Origin: Terriglobus sp. RCC_193
GTDB taxonomy: Bacteria > Acidobacteriota > Terriglobia > Terriglobales > Acidobacteriaceae
Length of the DNA stretch: 64,000 nt
Direction of reading: 5' to 3'
NCBI RefSeq assembly: GCF_041355105.1
Contig: NZ_JBFUPK010000001.1
Location: 930,001 to 994,000, forward strand
In this document: positions 17,191 through 26,047 of the stretch, piece by piece
Layout of the letters: every line of letters begins with the position of its first letter
Numbering within the stretch: the stretch's first letter is position 1
Notes under the pieces: generated by a model
What the model was told of the DNA's origin: nothing
Databases searched by the model: none
The model's input: only the letters and a program-made list of their open reading frames with translations
Program-made: the position numbers and the translations under genes

Positions 17191-18312
17191 CTATTGAAGA
17201 ATCGTGCGGCAATGACGCGCCATCTGTAGCTCTTCCTGGGCGGGCACAATGGCAATGCGATCCGGCGTTAGTCCCAGAAAGGACAGGCCATCACAAATGG
17301 TATTGCGCACATCGTCGCTGTGTTCGCCGATGCCTCCAGTAAAGATCAACAGGTCAATGCCTCTCATCAGCGCGGCATAGGCTCCAATGGTTTTGCGAAC
17401 ACTTGTACAGAATGCGTCGATGGCAAGTGCAGCGCCAGTATCCCCTGCAGCGCGTCGCTGTAGTAGAGCACGCATATCACTTTCGCCATTGCTGTATCCC
17501 GCGAGTCCGCTACGCCGGTTCACCAGTGACTCCAGTGCGTCAGCGTCCAGTGCTTCCTTGCGCATCAGGTAAAGAAGAACGCCCGGATCCAGATCGCCCG
17601 TGCGTGTTCCCATCACAACACCGCCGGTTGGCGTGAGGCCCATGCTGGTATCAATCGACTGGCCGCGAAAGACCGCAGTCACGCTGCTGCCATTTCCAAG
17701 ATGCGCCATCACCGTGCGTTCCGGCAGACCGCTGCCAAGATGATGCACGATGGATTCGTACGAAAGGCCATGAAAGCCATAACGCATTACACCCTCTTCA
17801 AAGTAATGCGAGGGCAAGGGCAAATGTGCTGCCACCGGCGGCATCGTGCGGTGGAACGCCGTGTCAAAACACGCGATATGAATTGCGCTGGAAAATATCT
17901 CCTGCGACTGTCGTACAAGCTGCAACGCGGATGGGATGTGCAGCGGCGCCAAATGAATGGCTGCGTCCAGTGTCTGCAAAAGCTGCGGTGTGATGCGTTG
18001 ATGCTCTCGCAGGTGCGGCCCACCGTGAACAATACGATGGCCAACGGCAATGGTGTCTTCGTGCAGATAGTCCTGCAAAGAAGCTGCTATCGCCTGTAAC
18101 GCTTCCGGTTGTGATTCGTGAATAGCCTCACGCTGCAGCAATGTTGTTCCATCGGCAGACTGAATGTGCAGAGTGCCATCGCTGCGACCAATTCCCTGAG
18201 CACTACCGGACAACAGCAGTTCCTCATCGCTTCCTGAATTGGAGAAAACTCCAAACTTCAGCGATGAAGAGCCGCTATTCAGCGTGAGGATAGCGTTGTG
18301 CGATGCATTCAT
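17191..18312 (-). CDS. ackA: Acetate kinase
   Basis: This 373-aa enzyme converts acetyl phosphate and ADP to acetate and ATP. It shows the family signatures LTLNSGSSSLKF near the N-terminus, CFDTAFHRTMP, HLGNGSS, and the nucleotide-binding region TGGIGEHSDDVR. The start ATG at 18312 lies four bases after the stop codon of the phosphoketolase gene, which implies translational coupling. Together the pair yields ATP from xylulose 5-phosphate or fructose 6-phosphate. No phosphate acetyltransferase is nearby, so acetyl phosphate is most likely supplied by the upstream enzyme. Confidence 0.94.
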   Translation of the reverse strand: MNASHNAILTLNSGSSSLKFGVFSNSGSDEELLLSGSAQGIGRSDGTLHIQSADGTTLLQREAIHESQPEALQAIAASLQDYLHEDTIAVGHRIVHGGPHLREHQRITPQLLQTLDAAIHLAPLHIPSALQLVRQSQEIFSSAIHIACFDTAFHRTMPPVAAHLPLPSHYFEEGVMRYGFHGLSYESIVHHLGSGLPERTVMAHLGNGSSVTAVFRGQSIDTSMGLTPTGGVVMGTRTGDLDPGVLLYLMRKEALDADALESLVNRRSGLAGYSNGESDMRALLQRRAAGDTGAALAIDAFCTSVRKTIGAYAALMRGIDLLIFTGGIGEHSDDVRNTICDGLSFLGLTPDRIAIVPAQEELQMARHCRTILQ

Positions 18313-18316
18313 CGCA

Positions 18317-20701
18317 TTAACCCGGCCATGTCCAATTACGAATCTCTTCGCGGTCGATGCCTTCCGCGTAGGCATAGTTCTTGTGTTCAATAATCTCGTT
18401 CTTGAGCCAGTCTTTCAGGTGCGCCGCGGTATCGCGGAAACGCGGCACTCGATCAATCACGTCAATCGCAAGGTTGAAACGATCGATCTGATTGATGATG
18501 GCCAGTTCCAGCGGTGTATTGATATTTCCCTTTTCCTTGTAGCCGCGGACATGGATGTTCTCGTGATTCGTTCGACGATATGCAAGTTTATGAATCAGCG
18601 ACGCGTAGCTGTGAAACGCGAAGATCACTGGCTTGCTGTGCGTAAACAGTGAGTCGAAGTCACGGTCCGTCAAGCCATGTGGATGTTCCGTATGAGGCGT
18701 AAGCCGAAACAGATCGACCACATTTACAAAGCGCAACTTCAGGTCTGGCAGTTTTTCTTTCAGGATTGCCGCGGCAGCAAGTGCCTCCATAGTGGGCACA
18801 TCTCCGGCACATGCCAGCACCACGTCGGGCTCCTGTCCATTGTCAGTGCTGGCCCAATCCCAGATACCAATGCCTTTGGTGCAATGCTTCACCGCATCAT
18901 CCATGGTGAGGTACGTGAGATGCGGCTGTTTATCTGCGACGATAACGTTGAAATAGTCCACTGACTTCAGGCAATGATTCGCCACGCTCAAGAGGCAGTT
19001 CGCGTCCGGTGGCAGGTAGATGCGGACTACATCCGCGCTCTTGTTAGTCACAATGTCCAGAAACCCCGGGTCCTGGTGTGTGAAACCATTGTGATCCTGA
19101 CGCCATACCAGCGATGTAATCAGCAGATTGATCGAAGGGATAGGTGCTCGCCAGCTTAATTCCTTCTTGGACTTCTCCAACCACTTCGCGTGCTGGTTAA
19201 ACATGGAGTCGATGACGTGGACGAATGCTTCATAGGTCGAGAAGAAGCCATGTCTTCCGGTCAGCACATATCCCTCAAACCAGCCTTCCAGCGTATGTTC
19301 GCTGAGCATCTCCATGACACGCCCATCGAGAGCAATCTCCGTACCATCAGCGTCTTCCGGTTTGTACTCCGCCACCCATGTTTTCTCAGAAGCGGCGTAG
19401 ATGCCATCGAGCTTGTTCGAAGCCGTTTCATCCGGGCCAAAGACACGAAACGTCTTCATGTTCTGCTTCATCACATCGCGCAGAAACTTTGCCAATGTGG
19501 CTGTGGGTGAGATGTACTCTGCCGCTGGCTTTTTCACCTCCACGGCATAGTTGCAGAAGTTGGGAAGATTCAAAGGCTGGCGTATCAAGCCGCCATTCGC
19601 ATGCCGATTTGCGCTGATGCGGCGATCACCTTCAGGTGTGGTGGCACGCAGATCTGCACGCAGGCGTCCTGTTTCATCAAACAACGCTTCTGGCTTGTAA
19701 CTGCGGAGCCAGTCTTCCACTTGCGTCAGGCTCTTCGGATTGGTCACAGGGTCAAGAATAGGGACCTGATGAGCACGCCAGAAGTCCTCCACCTTGTGGC
19801 CGTTGACTTCCTTCGGGCCCGTCCATCCTTTTGGCGAACGCAGCACGATCATGGGCCAGCGAGGACGTTCAAATGTTCCAGCGGCACGAGCTGCATCTTG
19901 AATCGCACGAATCTCCAGAACGCTCTTCTCCAGCGTGGCGGCCATCTCCTGATGCATCGTCTCCGGATCGGAACCTTCAACAAAATAGGGCTTGTATCCC
20001 AATCCCAGGAACAGCCACTCCAACTCCTCATGCGGAATGCGTGCAAGGATGGTGGGATTTGCAATCTTGTATCCGTTGAGATGAAGAATCGGCAGCACAG
20101 CGCCATCACGAATCGGATTCAGAAATTTGTTTGAATGCCATGACGTTGCTAACGGTCCCGTTTCTGCTTCACCATCACCGACAACACACGTAACGATCAA
20201 TTCAGGATTATCAAACGCCGCGCCATAAGCGTGCGACAGGCTGTATCCCAGTTCTCCTCCTTCATGGATGGACCCCGGCGTCTCAGGCGTGCAATGGCTA
20301 CCGATGCCCCCGGGGAAAGAGAACTTCTGGAAGAACAATTTCATTCCAGCATCGTCCAGAGTGCGATCGGGATAAATCTCGGAGTAGTGCCCTTCCAGAT
20401 AGCTATTGGCCAGGGTCGAGGGCGCGCCATGCCCAGGTCCAGAGACGAACATCACATCCAGGTCATACTTGCGAATCAACCGGTTCAGGTGGACCCAGAC
20501 GAAGGACTGTCCGGGGGCTGAGCCCCAGTGGCCCAGCAGCCGATTCTTAATATGTGCCGGCTTAAGCGGTTCGCGCAGCAAGGGATTGTCACGCAGATAA
20601 ATCATGCCTGCGGAAAGATAGTTGCAGGCCAGCCAATAGGCATGGATCTTCTTAAGTTCATCCTGTTCAAGGGGAGTGCTGCTGGGGGTGGTACCGGACA
20701 T
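18317..20701 (-). CDS. Phosphoketolase (xylulose 5-phosphate/fructose 6-phosphate)
   Basis: This 794-aa thiamine-diphosphate enzyme cleaves xylulose 5-phosphate, and in many members fructose 6-phosphate, to acetyl phosphate plus an aldose phosphate. It shows [42 protein letters not shown] and the cofactor motif GDGEAETGP. The length is normal for the family. The ATG at 20701 is preceded by AAAGGAG at seven bases. It heads an operon with ackA. The pair would let pentoses from plant polymers feed a phosphoketolase route with ATP gain. The split between the two substrates cannot be read from sequence. Confidence 0.93.
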   Translation of the reverse strand: MSGTTPSSTPLEQDELKKIHAYWLACNYLSAGMIYLRDNPLLREPLKPAHIKNRLLGHWGSAPGQSFVWVHLNRLIRKYDLDVMFVSGPGHGAPSTLANSYLEGHYSEIYPDRTLDDAGMKLFFQKFSFPGGIGSHCTPETPGSIHEGGELGYSLSHAYGAAFDNPELIVTCVVGDGEAETGPLATSWHSNKFLNPIRDGAVLPILHLNGYKIANPTILARIPHEELEWLFLGLGYKPYFVEGSDPETMHQEMAATLEKSVLEIRAIQDAARAAGTFERPRWPMIVLRSPKGWTGPKEVNGHKVEDFWRAHQVPILDPVTNPKSLTQVEDWLRSYKPEALFDETGRLRADLRATTPEGDRRISANRHANGGLIRQPLNLPNFCNYAVEVKKPAAEYISPTATLAKFLRDVMKQNMKTFRVFGPDETASNKLDGIYAASEKTWVAEYKPEDADGTEIALDGRVMEMLSEHTLEGWFEGYVLTGRHGFFSTYEAFVHVIDSMFNQHAKWLEKSKKELSWRAPIPSINLLITSLVWRQDHNGFTHQDPGFLDIVTNKSADVVRIYLPPDANCLLSVANHCLKSVDYFNVIVADKQPHLTYLTMDDAVKHCTKGIGIWDWASTDNGQEPDVVLACAGDVPTMEALAAAAILKEKLPDLKLRFVNVVDLFRLTPHTEHPHGLTDRDFDSLFTHSKPVIFAFHSYASLIHKLAYRRTNHENIHVRGYKEKGNINTPLELAIINQIDRFNLAIDVIDRVPRFRDTAAHLKDWLKNEIIEHKNYAYAEGIDREEIRNWTWPG

Positions 20702-20860
20702 TCGAAACTCCTTTACAGAAAAGGGACCGTTTACGAAGGGCGAAAATGCTTTACCGCCAGAACCATACACGGACCTGCCGATCCGTTGCTAACAGCATAC
20801 GTTCCCCTGTGCGATTGCGCAGTGAACGATATGCGATTGGCAAGTTTGTTGGATGCAAGA

Positions 20861-20887
20861 ACTGAAGCCCCTCATCGGGGCTTCAGT
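20861..20887 (-). terminator. Hairpin downstream of the GH95 gene
   Basis: ACTGAAGCCCC (20861-20871) and GGGGCTTCAGT (20877-20887) form a perfect eleven-pair stem with a five-base loop. It lies just after the stop of the minus-strand GH95 gene and before the phosphoketolase promoter region. The T-rich side is on the plus strand, so it may only shield the transcript end. Confidence 0.6.
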
Positions 20888-20892
20888 TGTGT

Positions 20893-23382
20893 TTATTGAA
20901 TTTTTATTTCGTATGTTTGATTTTTCTTTACCGGAAGCACACCCGCCGTCACAGCAATTTTCCTACCCTGACTTATGACGTCTGCAACAGCGGTACCTGT
21001 AGGTAATAACAGGTGCAAATTCGTATCACCATCTGCATGGATGCTCATGGCAGTAATTCTGCCGTTGCTCCAACGCATGTTCACGCTGGCACCACCGCGT
21101 ACACGTAAACCCGTGACCGCACCAGAACTCCACTGCCTTGGCAATGCTGGAAGCAACTCCAGTTCTACTCCATCTTCGCCCCATCGTGATTGCAGAATCG
21201 CTTCGAGCATCCCGTTGGCTGCACCGAGATTGCCGTCAATCTGGAAGACTCCTGGAGGATGCGTGTCCATCAGATTCGGAAAGGTCGATTGCCGGAACAA
21301 TACCTGCAGGCTTTCATACGCCTTCTCGCCTTCATGCAGATGGTCCCAGTAGTTGACTACCCATGCGCGCGACCATCCGGTCTGGCCGCCACCATTTGCA
21401 AGTCGGCGCTCCAGTGTGATGCGTGCTGCTTTTGCAAGCTCCGGTGTGTGTGCCAGAGAAATCTGCGTTCCCGGAAACAGAGCCCACAGGTGCGAGATGT
21501 GTCTGTGCCCCGGAGCATCTTCGGTGTAATCGAGGGGCCACTCCTGTAACTGCCCCAGCTTGCCCACCTGGAACGGCAACAGCTTCGCTCTGGCGTCCTC
21601 CACCTGTTTTAGAAATGCAGGATCTTCGTGCAGCAGACGGCCGCTATCCAACGTACGTGTGAACAGTTCGCGGACAATCTCCATGTCCATGGTTGGCCCC
21701 ATGGTCAGTGAATGCGATTTCCCATCCGGCAGCTTGTATTTGTTCTCCGGTGAAAGCGACGGTCCTGTTACTAGATGCCCGGAACCATCATCGGTCAGAT
21801 AATCCAGATAGAACTGCGAAGCATCATGCAGGATGGGCCATGCACGCTGCTTAAGAAACGTATTGTCCAGCGTGAAGGCATAGTGTTCCCACGCATGCAG
21901 TGCCAGCCACGCACCGCCCATAGGCCAGATACCGTACTGGTATCCGTCGATCGGCTCTGCATCGCCCCATAGATCGGTGTTGTGATGAATCACAAACCCG
22001 CGCGCGCCGTAATACTTCTGCGCCACCTGCATACCAGTGCCGCTGGAGGGCGTGCGCACCATGTCGATGAGGTTGATCAACGGCAAGGTCGTATCCGACA
22101 GACCTGCGGGCTCGGCCAGCCAGTAATTCATCTCGGTATTCACGTTGATGGTGTACTTCGAACCCCACGGATTGTTGACACCCGCGGCCCAAAGCCCCTG
22201 CAGGTTTGCAGGAAGGCCATCCGGGCGCGACGAACTGATCAACAGATAGCGGCCAAACTGAAAGTAAAGCTGCTGTAGTCCAAGATCGTCTGCACCCGCA
22301 CTGACACGCTTTACGCGTTCGTCCGTTGGAAGTGATGAGGTTGTCGGATCACCCGAACCCAACTGTAGCGACATGCGCCGGTAGACCGGTTGATACACCG
22401 CCTGCTGCGCTCCGAACATGCCAAGGAAGGTCAGTCCGTTTGCTTTGCGGAATGCCTGCTGGCATTGCTCTTCCGGATCTCCGCCTGCAAACGGGCCACC
22501 TTTGAAGTCCGTTGCTGCGGCGATGAGCACGGTTACTGCGTTCGCACCTGATACGACAATCTGCTTGCCGTCAGCTTTGGCCGAGCCACCAACGGTTATG
22601 AACTTCGCTTCACCGGCAAAGTGGATCTGGCCGTCGTGTTTTGTGCCTTCACGCAGAACCAGCGTGTCATTGCCCTGCGTACGGACGTCGAAGTCCGCAG
22701 GCCGATCCATGCTGGCGCGGAAGCCGATCGCTCCTTTTTTGTCAGCAGAAATCCGCATGACGATCAGTTGTTGCGGAATGGACGCGAAGACCTCGCGCAC
22801 ATAATGCACGCCGCCCATGGTGTACGTTACGCGTGCCACGCCTGTCTGAAGATCGAGCTCACGGCGATAGTCTGTGACAGTCTGCGGATTCATTGCGCGC
22901 AGATAAAGATCGCCCAGCGTGCTGTACCCCGGCATCTTGATCGGAATACCAAGCATGCCTTCCTGCGCAAGTTTTTCCGCGGCTGCAATCTTTGCGCCGT
23001 CCGTGCCTTTGGACTCAAGCAGCAGTCGGCGCGCTTCAAGAAACGATTCGCGCCCCTTGGGATTCAGCCGATCAGTACGGCTTCCCTGCCACACACTGGT
23101 TTCGTTCAATTGCAGATGCTCATCGGCGGCCGAGGTCTGGCTGCCATCCATCAGTGCAGCATTTTCCTTCGCATCCTGCAGATCGCCATTGTTCGCGCCG
23201 GTATTTGCACCACCGAACACCATCGCGCCAAGCCTGCCGTTGCCAATGGGCAACGCATGGTCCCAGATGGGAGCGGGCTGGCGATACCACAACACGCTCT
23301 CTCCCGGTGTAACAGAGTGTGTCTGTGCGGGGAGGCACAAGCCCCCCATCAGCAGGCATGAAAGCACAAGGATGCGGCGCAT
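20893..23382 (-). CDS. GH95 glycoside hydrolase (alpha-L-fucosidase / alpha-L-galactosidase)
   Basis: This secreted 829-aa enzyme has a signal peptide ending near LCLPAQ. The GH95 N-terminal domain begins with WYRQPAPIWDHALPIGNG, and a (alpha/alpha)6 barrel follows. Conserved catalytic segments are present: NTEMNYW with its asparagines, LSPEN with the likely general acid Glu, and QIDGN with the likely Asp. GH95 inverting enzymes release L-fucose or L-galactose from plant side chains such as xyloglucan or rhamnogalacturonan II. The start ATG has AGAGGAAC upstream. It lies 20 bases downstream of a LacI regulator gene on the same strand, so the two are likely cotranscribed. Confidence 0.9.
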   Translation of the reverse strand: MRRILVLSCLLMGGLCLPAQTHSVTPGESVLWYRQPAPIWDHALPIGNGRLGAMVFGGANTGANNGDLQDAKENAALMDGSQTSAADEHLQLNETSVWQGSRTDRLNPKGRESFLEARRLLLESKGTDGAKIAAAEKLAQEGMLGIPIKMPGYSTLGDLYLRAMNPQTVTDYRRELDLQTGVARVTYTMGGVHYVREVFASIPQQLIVMRISADKKGAIGFRASMDRPADFDVRTQGNDTLVLREGTKHDGQIHFAGEAKFITVGGSAKADGKQIVVSGANAVTVLIAAATDFKGGPFAGGDPEEQCQQAFRKANGLTFLGMFGAQQAVYQPVYRRMSLQLGSGDPTTSSLPTDERVKRVSAGADDLGLQQLYFQFGRYLLISSSRPDGLPANLQGLWAAGVNNPWGSKYTINVNTEMNYWLAEPAGLSDTTLPLINLIDMVRTPSSGTGMQVAQKYYGARGFVIHHNTDLWGDAEPIDGYQYGIWPMGGAWLALHAWEHYAFTLDNTFLKQRAWPILHDASQFYLDYLTDDGSGHLVTGPSLSPENKYKLPDGKSHSLTMGPTMDMEIVRELFTRTLDSGRLLHEDPAFLKQVEDARAKLLPFQVGKLGQLQEWPLDYTEDAPGHRHISHLWALFPGTQISLAHTPELAKAARITLERRLANGGGQTGWSRAWVVNYWDHLHEGEKAYESLQVLFRQSTFPNLMDTHPPGVFQIDGNLGAANGMLEAILQSRWGEDGVELELLPALPRQWSSGAVTGLRVRGGASVNMRWSNGRITAMSIHADGDTNLHLLLPTGTAVADVISQGRKIAVTAGVLPVKKNQTYEIKIQ

Positions 23383-23402
23383 AACGTTCCTCTGGGTGCG
23401 GG

Positions 23403-24473
23403 CTATTCTTTCGCGGGCGGGGCCGTCGACTCACGCAAGACAATGTTTGCCGATAGCGTCGGTTCGTTCACATGCTCTTCGCCGTCAATGTAGCGGAACA
23501 ACATATCCAGAACGCTGTGGGCCAGCTCGTTGCGAGGCGTTGCCACCGTCGTCAACGGAGGATGCAGGAAGCGACATAGGTAGGTGTCATCGAATCCCAC
23601 CACAGAAACATCATTGGGGATCGTCAAGCCTGCTGCCTGTAACGCGCGGAATGCACCCAGAGCCACCAGATCGTTGATGGCAACTACCGCCGTAAATTGG
23701 TAATGCTTCAACGCGCGCTCCACGGCACTGAGCCCCGCTGCGGCTGGCTCGCCCGGCTCGTCGATGATATGCACGTCCATATCTGCGGCGTTGTACTGAT
23801 GCAGAGCTTCTTCAAAACCGATCTGGCGCTCCATGTGCGAAAACATGGGCGGTGCCGTGGAATCGCGCTGCGAATTCTTGATCAACAGAATGCGCCGGTG
23901 GCCAAGCTCCAACAGATGCTTCACCGCCACATACATGCCGTGGCGCTTGTCTACGCGCACCGTGCCGATGGTTGGCGCAGAATGATTGTTGTCCAGGTAG
24001 ACCGCAGGCGTACCGCTTGCTTTGAGTTGGAAGAATGCTTCTGGATCATTCTCGGAGGTCATCATCGCAATGCCAGCCACGCGGAGCGACATCATCTGAC
24101 GGACCGCTTCACCCTGCTGCTCCAGGTTGAAGTTCGTAGAAGTCAGAAACGTCTCGTAGCCATGCTTGCGCGCCTGCATATCCAAAGCGCGGGCAATCTC
24201 CGCAAAGAACGGGTTCAGCAAATCGGACACGATAATGCCGATCAGCTTCGTACGGCGGCGCGCCAGATTGCTGGCGAACATATTCGGCGTGTAGCCAAGC
24301 TGTGCAATCACGTCCAGTACGCGCTGCCGCGTCTCTGGACGGATATTGTCCTTTTCGTTCAACACGCCGGAAACGGTGCTGAGCGATACCTGCGCCAGCC
24401 GTGCAACGTCCTGAATTTTGATTCGGCCGGAGCGGCTCTTCTTGCGTGCATCCGGTTTTCGGGTAACGGACAA
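23403..24473 (-). CDS. LacI-family transcriptional regulator upstream of GH95
   Basis: This 356-aa regulator has the helix-turn-helix IQDVARLAQVSLSTVSGVLN (about 22-41), the hinge-helix region NLARRRTKLIGI, and a sugar-binding effector domain at about 80-345. The start codon is TTG, supported by GGAG seven bases upstream. An ATG start is not available near the helix-turn-helix. The gene precedes GH95 and is a candidate regulator of that gene and possibly of the AAACGTTT-type sites in the pectin module; this link is inference. The ligand is unknown. Confidence 0.9.
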   Translation of the reverse strand: MSVTRKPDARKKSRSGRIKIQDVARLAQVSLSTVSGVLNEKDNIRPETRQRVLDVIAQLGYTPNMFASNLARRRTKLIGIIVSDLLNPFFAEIARALDMQARKHGYETFLTSTNFNLEQQGEAVRQMMSLRVAGIAMMTSENDPEAFFQLKASGTPAVYLDNNHSAPTIGTVRVDKRHGMYVAVKHLLELGHRRILLIKNSQRDSTAPPMFSHMERQIGFEEALHQYNAADMDVHIIDEPGEPAAAGLSAVERALKHYQFTAVVAINDLVALGAFRALQAAGLTIPNDVSVVGFDDTYLCRFLHPPLTTVATPRNELAHSVLDMLFRYIDGEEHVNEPTLSANIVLRESTAPPAKE

Positions 24474-24602
24474 TTTAAATCTCCTGAGAAGGCAAAGCAG
24501 GTGACACGGTAAAACCGAGAATTGCGTTGTAAAACTTATACATTCTTCAGCCCTGAAAGGGGCTGCGGACTCGCATAAAAGTAACGCTTACCGGCCTCTG
24601 CA

Positions 24603-25982
24603 TCACTGCGCCTTCCCTTCTTCCAGTGCGCGTGCTTTCTCGGCCCACGCATCGTAGAGCAACACATTCTTCTGATGCTCCCATTCGTCGTCTGGCAGCA
24701 CCATCAGATCCTTGCGAGGAATCGCCGGAAAGCCCTGCCCCACGGCATCCAGCCCGCCCTCGCGATCTTCGCGGAAGTATGCAGGCGAAATATCGACGTT
24801 ATTCGCACGAATCCATGTGGAGATATGGGTTGTACCAGCCGCACGAATCGCTCCTTCATCCCATAGGGCAAAGTGAAGTTGCTGATTCAGCCACAGCATT
24901 CCGTCCAGGTTTACCCAGCTTGTACGGTGGCTAATGCCTGGATACATGATGTTCGTGAATATGTTGCGATCATTGCCGTTCAGCGCGATTGCCCGCGCAC
25001 GCACCGCATCGAACCACGGTTGCGGATGATCTGCCATCTTCATCACGGTATCGCTGTTGCCGTTCATCACATATAACGGTCCACGAGCCGCGTTCAGCGC
25101 ATACAGGATGGCTCCGCGATCTCCGAGTACGCCCAGCGCCAGGTACGGCGGTGTCTGGCAGGGCAGCTTGTTGCTGTCGTAATACTCGTGGGGGCCGTCA
25201 TAGATCCCGCCACCGCTCAGCACAATCGCATGGATACGGGGATCGATGGCGCCGGTAATGCCAGCGATCAAGGAACCCATGGAGTATCCCACCATGCCGA
25301 TACGCTGCGAATCAACTTCCGGAAGCGAACGCAGATAGCTGACTCCCTGCATTGCATCCACCTGCATCAATCCCGCAAGTCGCTGGCCCCAATGCGGCAG
25401 ATCGACAACGCGGTCATGCTCGGCTGGCGACTGGCGGCTGGCCTTATGCGCATTGCGCTCGCCCTCGCCAATCTGGTCGTAAGTAACAGCAACGGCACCT
25501 GCTTTGGCGAACAGTATCCCGCTATAGAAGGCATACCAGCCGAACTTGTCATTGCCATGCCCGTTCACCACAACGACGCCGGGCAGCTTACCCTTCCAGT
25601 GCGTTGTCTTGGGATCGGGGCGATACACGATGGCGGGCACACGCATACCGTTGGCCGTGGCATAGGTCACACGGTCTGCCAGAACGCCGGGCGTGGGAGA
25701 AAACGTCGACCAGACCTTTGCTTGTAGTGCAGGAAGTTTATCCGGAACAAAAAGCTGCTTGCGGATTTCTGCACGCCACGCCGCATCGCGCTTTTTGATC
25801 TGAGACGGGGAAAGGTCCTTGCCCGGTGCGACAAAGATCCCGTTGTTATACGGAGCTTGTACGGAGAAGAACTGGTCAGGACGCGGTACCCCACCACCTC
25901 CTGCCGCCACTTGTCCGTGGAGGCTCGTGAAGACGGAGACGGTAATCAATACGGCAGCGGAGAGGCAGGATGAAATTCGCAT
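24603..25982 (-). CDS. Secreted alpha/beta hydrolase of acetylxylan-esterase/dienelactone-hydrolase type
   Basis: This 459-aa hydrolase has a signal sequence and the nucleophile elbow GYSMG with Ser at about residue 234. An oxyanion region VNGHGNDKFGWY and a late segment GISHRTSW may supply the His. Similar proteins are found in plant-polysaccharide loci as acetyl or carboxyl esterases. I place the start at the ATG at 25982. A farther ATG at 26012 falls in the loop of the terminator of the preceding gene, and the signal peptide reads naturally from 25982. No strong ribosome-binding site is seen. The gene lies 66 bases after the TonB receptor stop; some read-through could still cotranscribe them. 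Confidence 0.75.
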   Translation of the reverse strand: MRISSCLSAAVLITVSVFTSLHGQVAAGGGGVPRPDQFFSVQAPYNNGIFVAPGKDLSPSQIKKRDAAWRAEIRKQLFVPDKLPALQAKVWSTFSPTPGVLADRVTYATANGMRVPAIVYRPDPKTTHWKGKLPGVVVVNGHGNDKFGWYAFYSGILFAKAGAVAVTYDQIGEGERNAHKASRQSPAEHDRVVDLPHWGQRLAGLMQVDAMQGVSYLRSLPEVDSQRIGMVGYSMGSLIAGITGAIDPRIHAIVLSGGGIYDGPHEYYDSNKLPCQTPPYLALGVLGDRGAILYALNAARGPLYVMNGNSDTVMKMADHPQPWFDAVRARAIALNGNDRNIFTNIMYPGISHRTSWVNLDGMLWLNQQLHFALWDEGAIRAAGTTHISTWIRANNVDISPAYFREDREGGLDAVGQGFPAIPRKDLMVLPDDEWEHQKNVLLYDAWAEKARALEEGKAQ

Positions 25983-25992
25983 AGAAAGTAAG

Positions 25993-26033
25993 AAGACAAG
26001 ACCACCGACCATATTAATCGGTGGTCTTGTCTT
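25993..26033 (-). terminator. Strong intrinsic terminator after the TonB receptor gene
   Basis: AAGACAAGACCACCGA (25993-26008) and TCGGTGGTCTTGTCTT (26018-26033) form a perfect 16-pair stem with a nine-base loop. A pyrimidine-rich tract follows on the minus strand. It lies 15 bases after the receptor stop at 26048. Confidence 0.85.
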
Positions 26034-26047
26034 TGTGAGGTTAGGAG

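Noticed and set aside
24504-24545. LacI operator in the leader of the regulator at 23403-24473
   Set aside because: TGTAAAACTTATACA has only partial dyad symmetry and does not match the AAACGTTT sites; too weak to call.
26010-26012. Farther ATG of the secreted esterase
   Set aside because: It lies in the loop of the TonB receptor gene's terminator, so a message starting downstream of it is more likely to use 25982.
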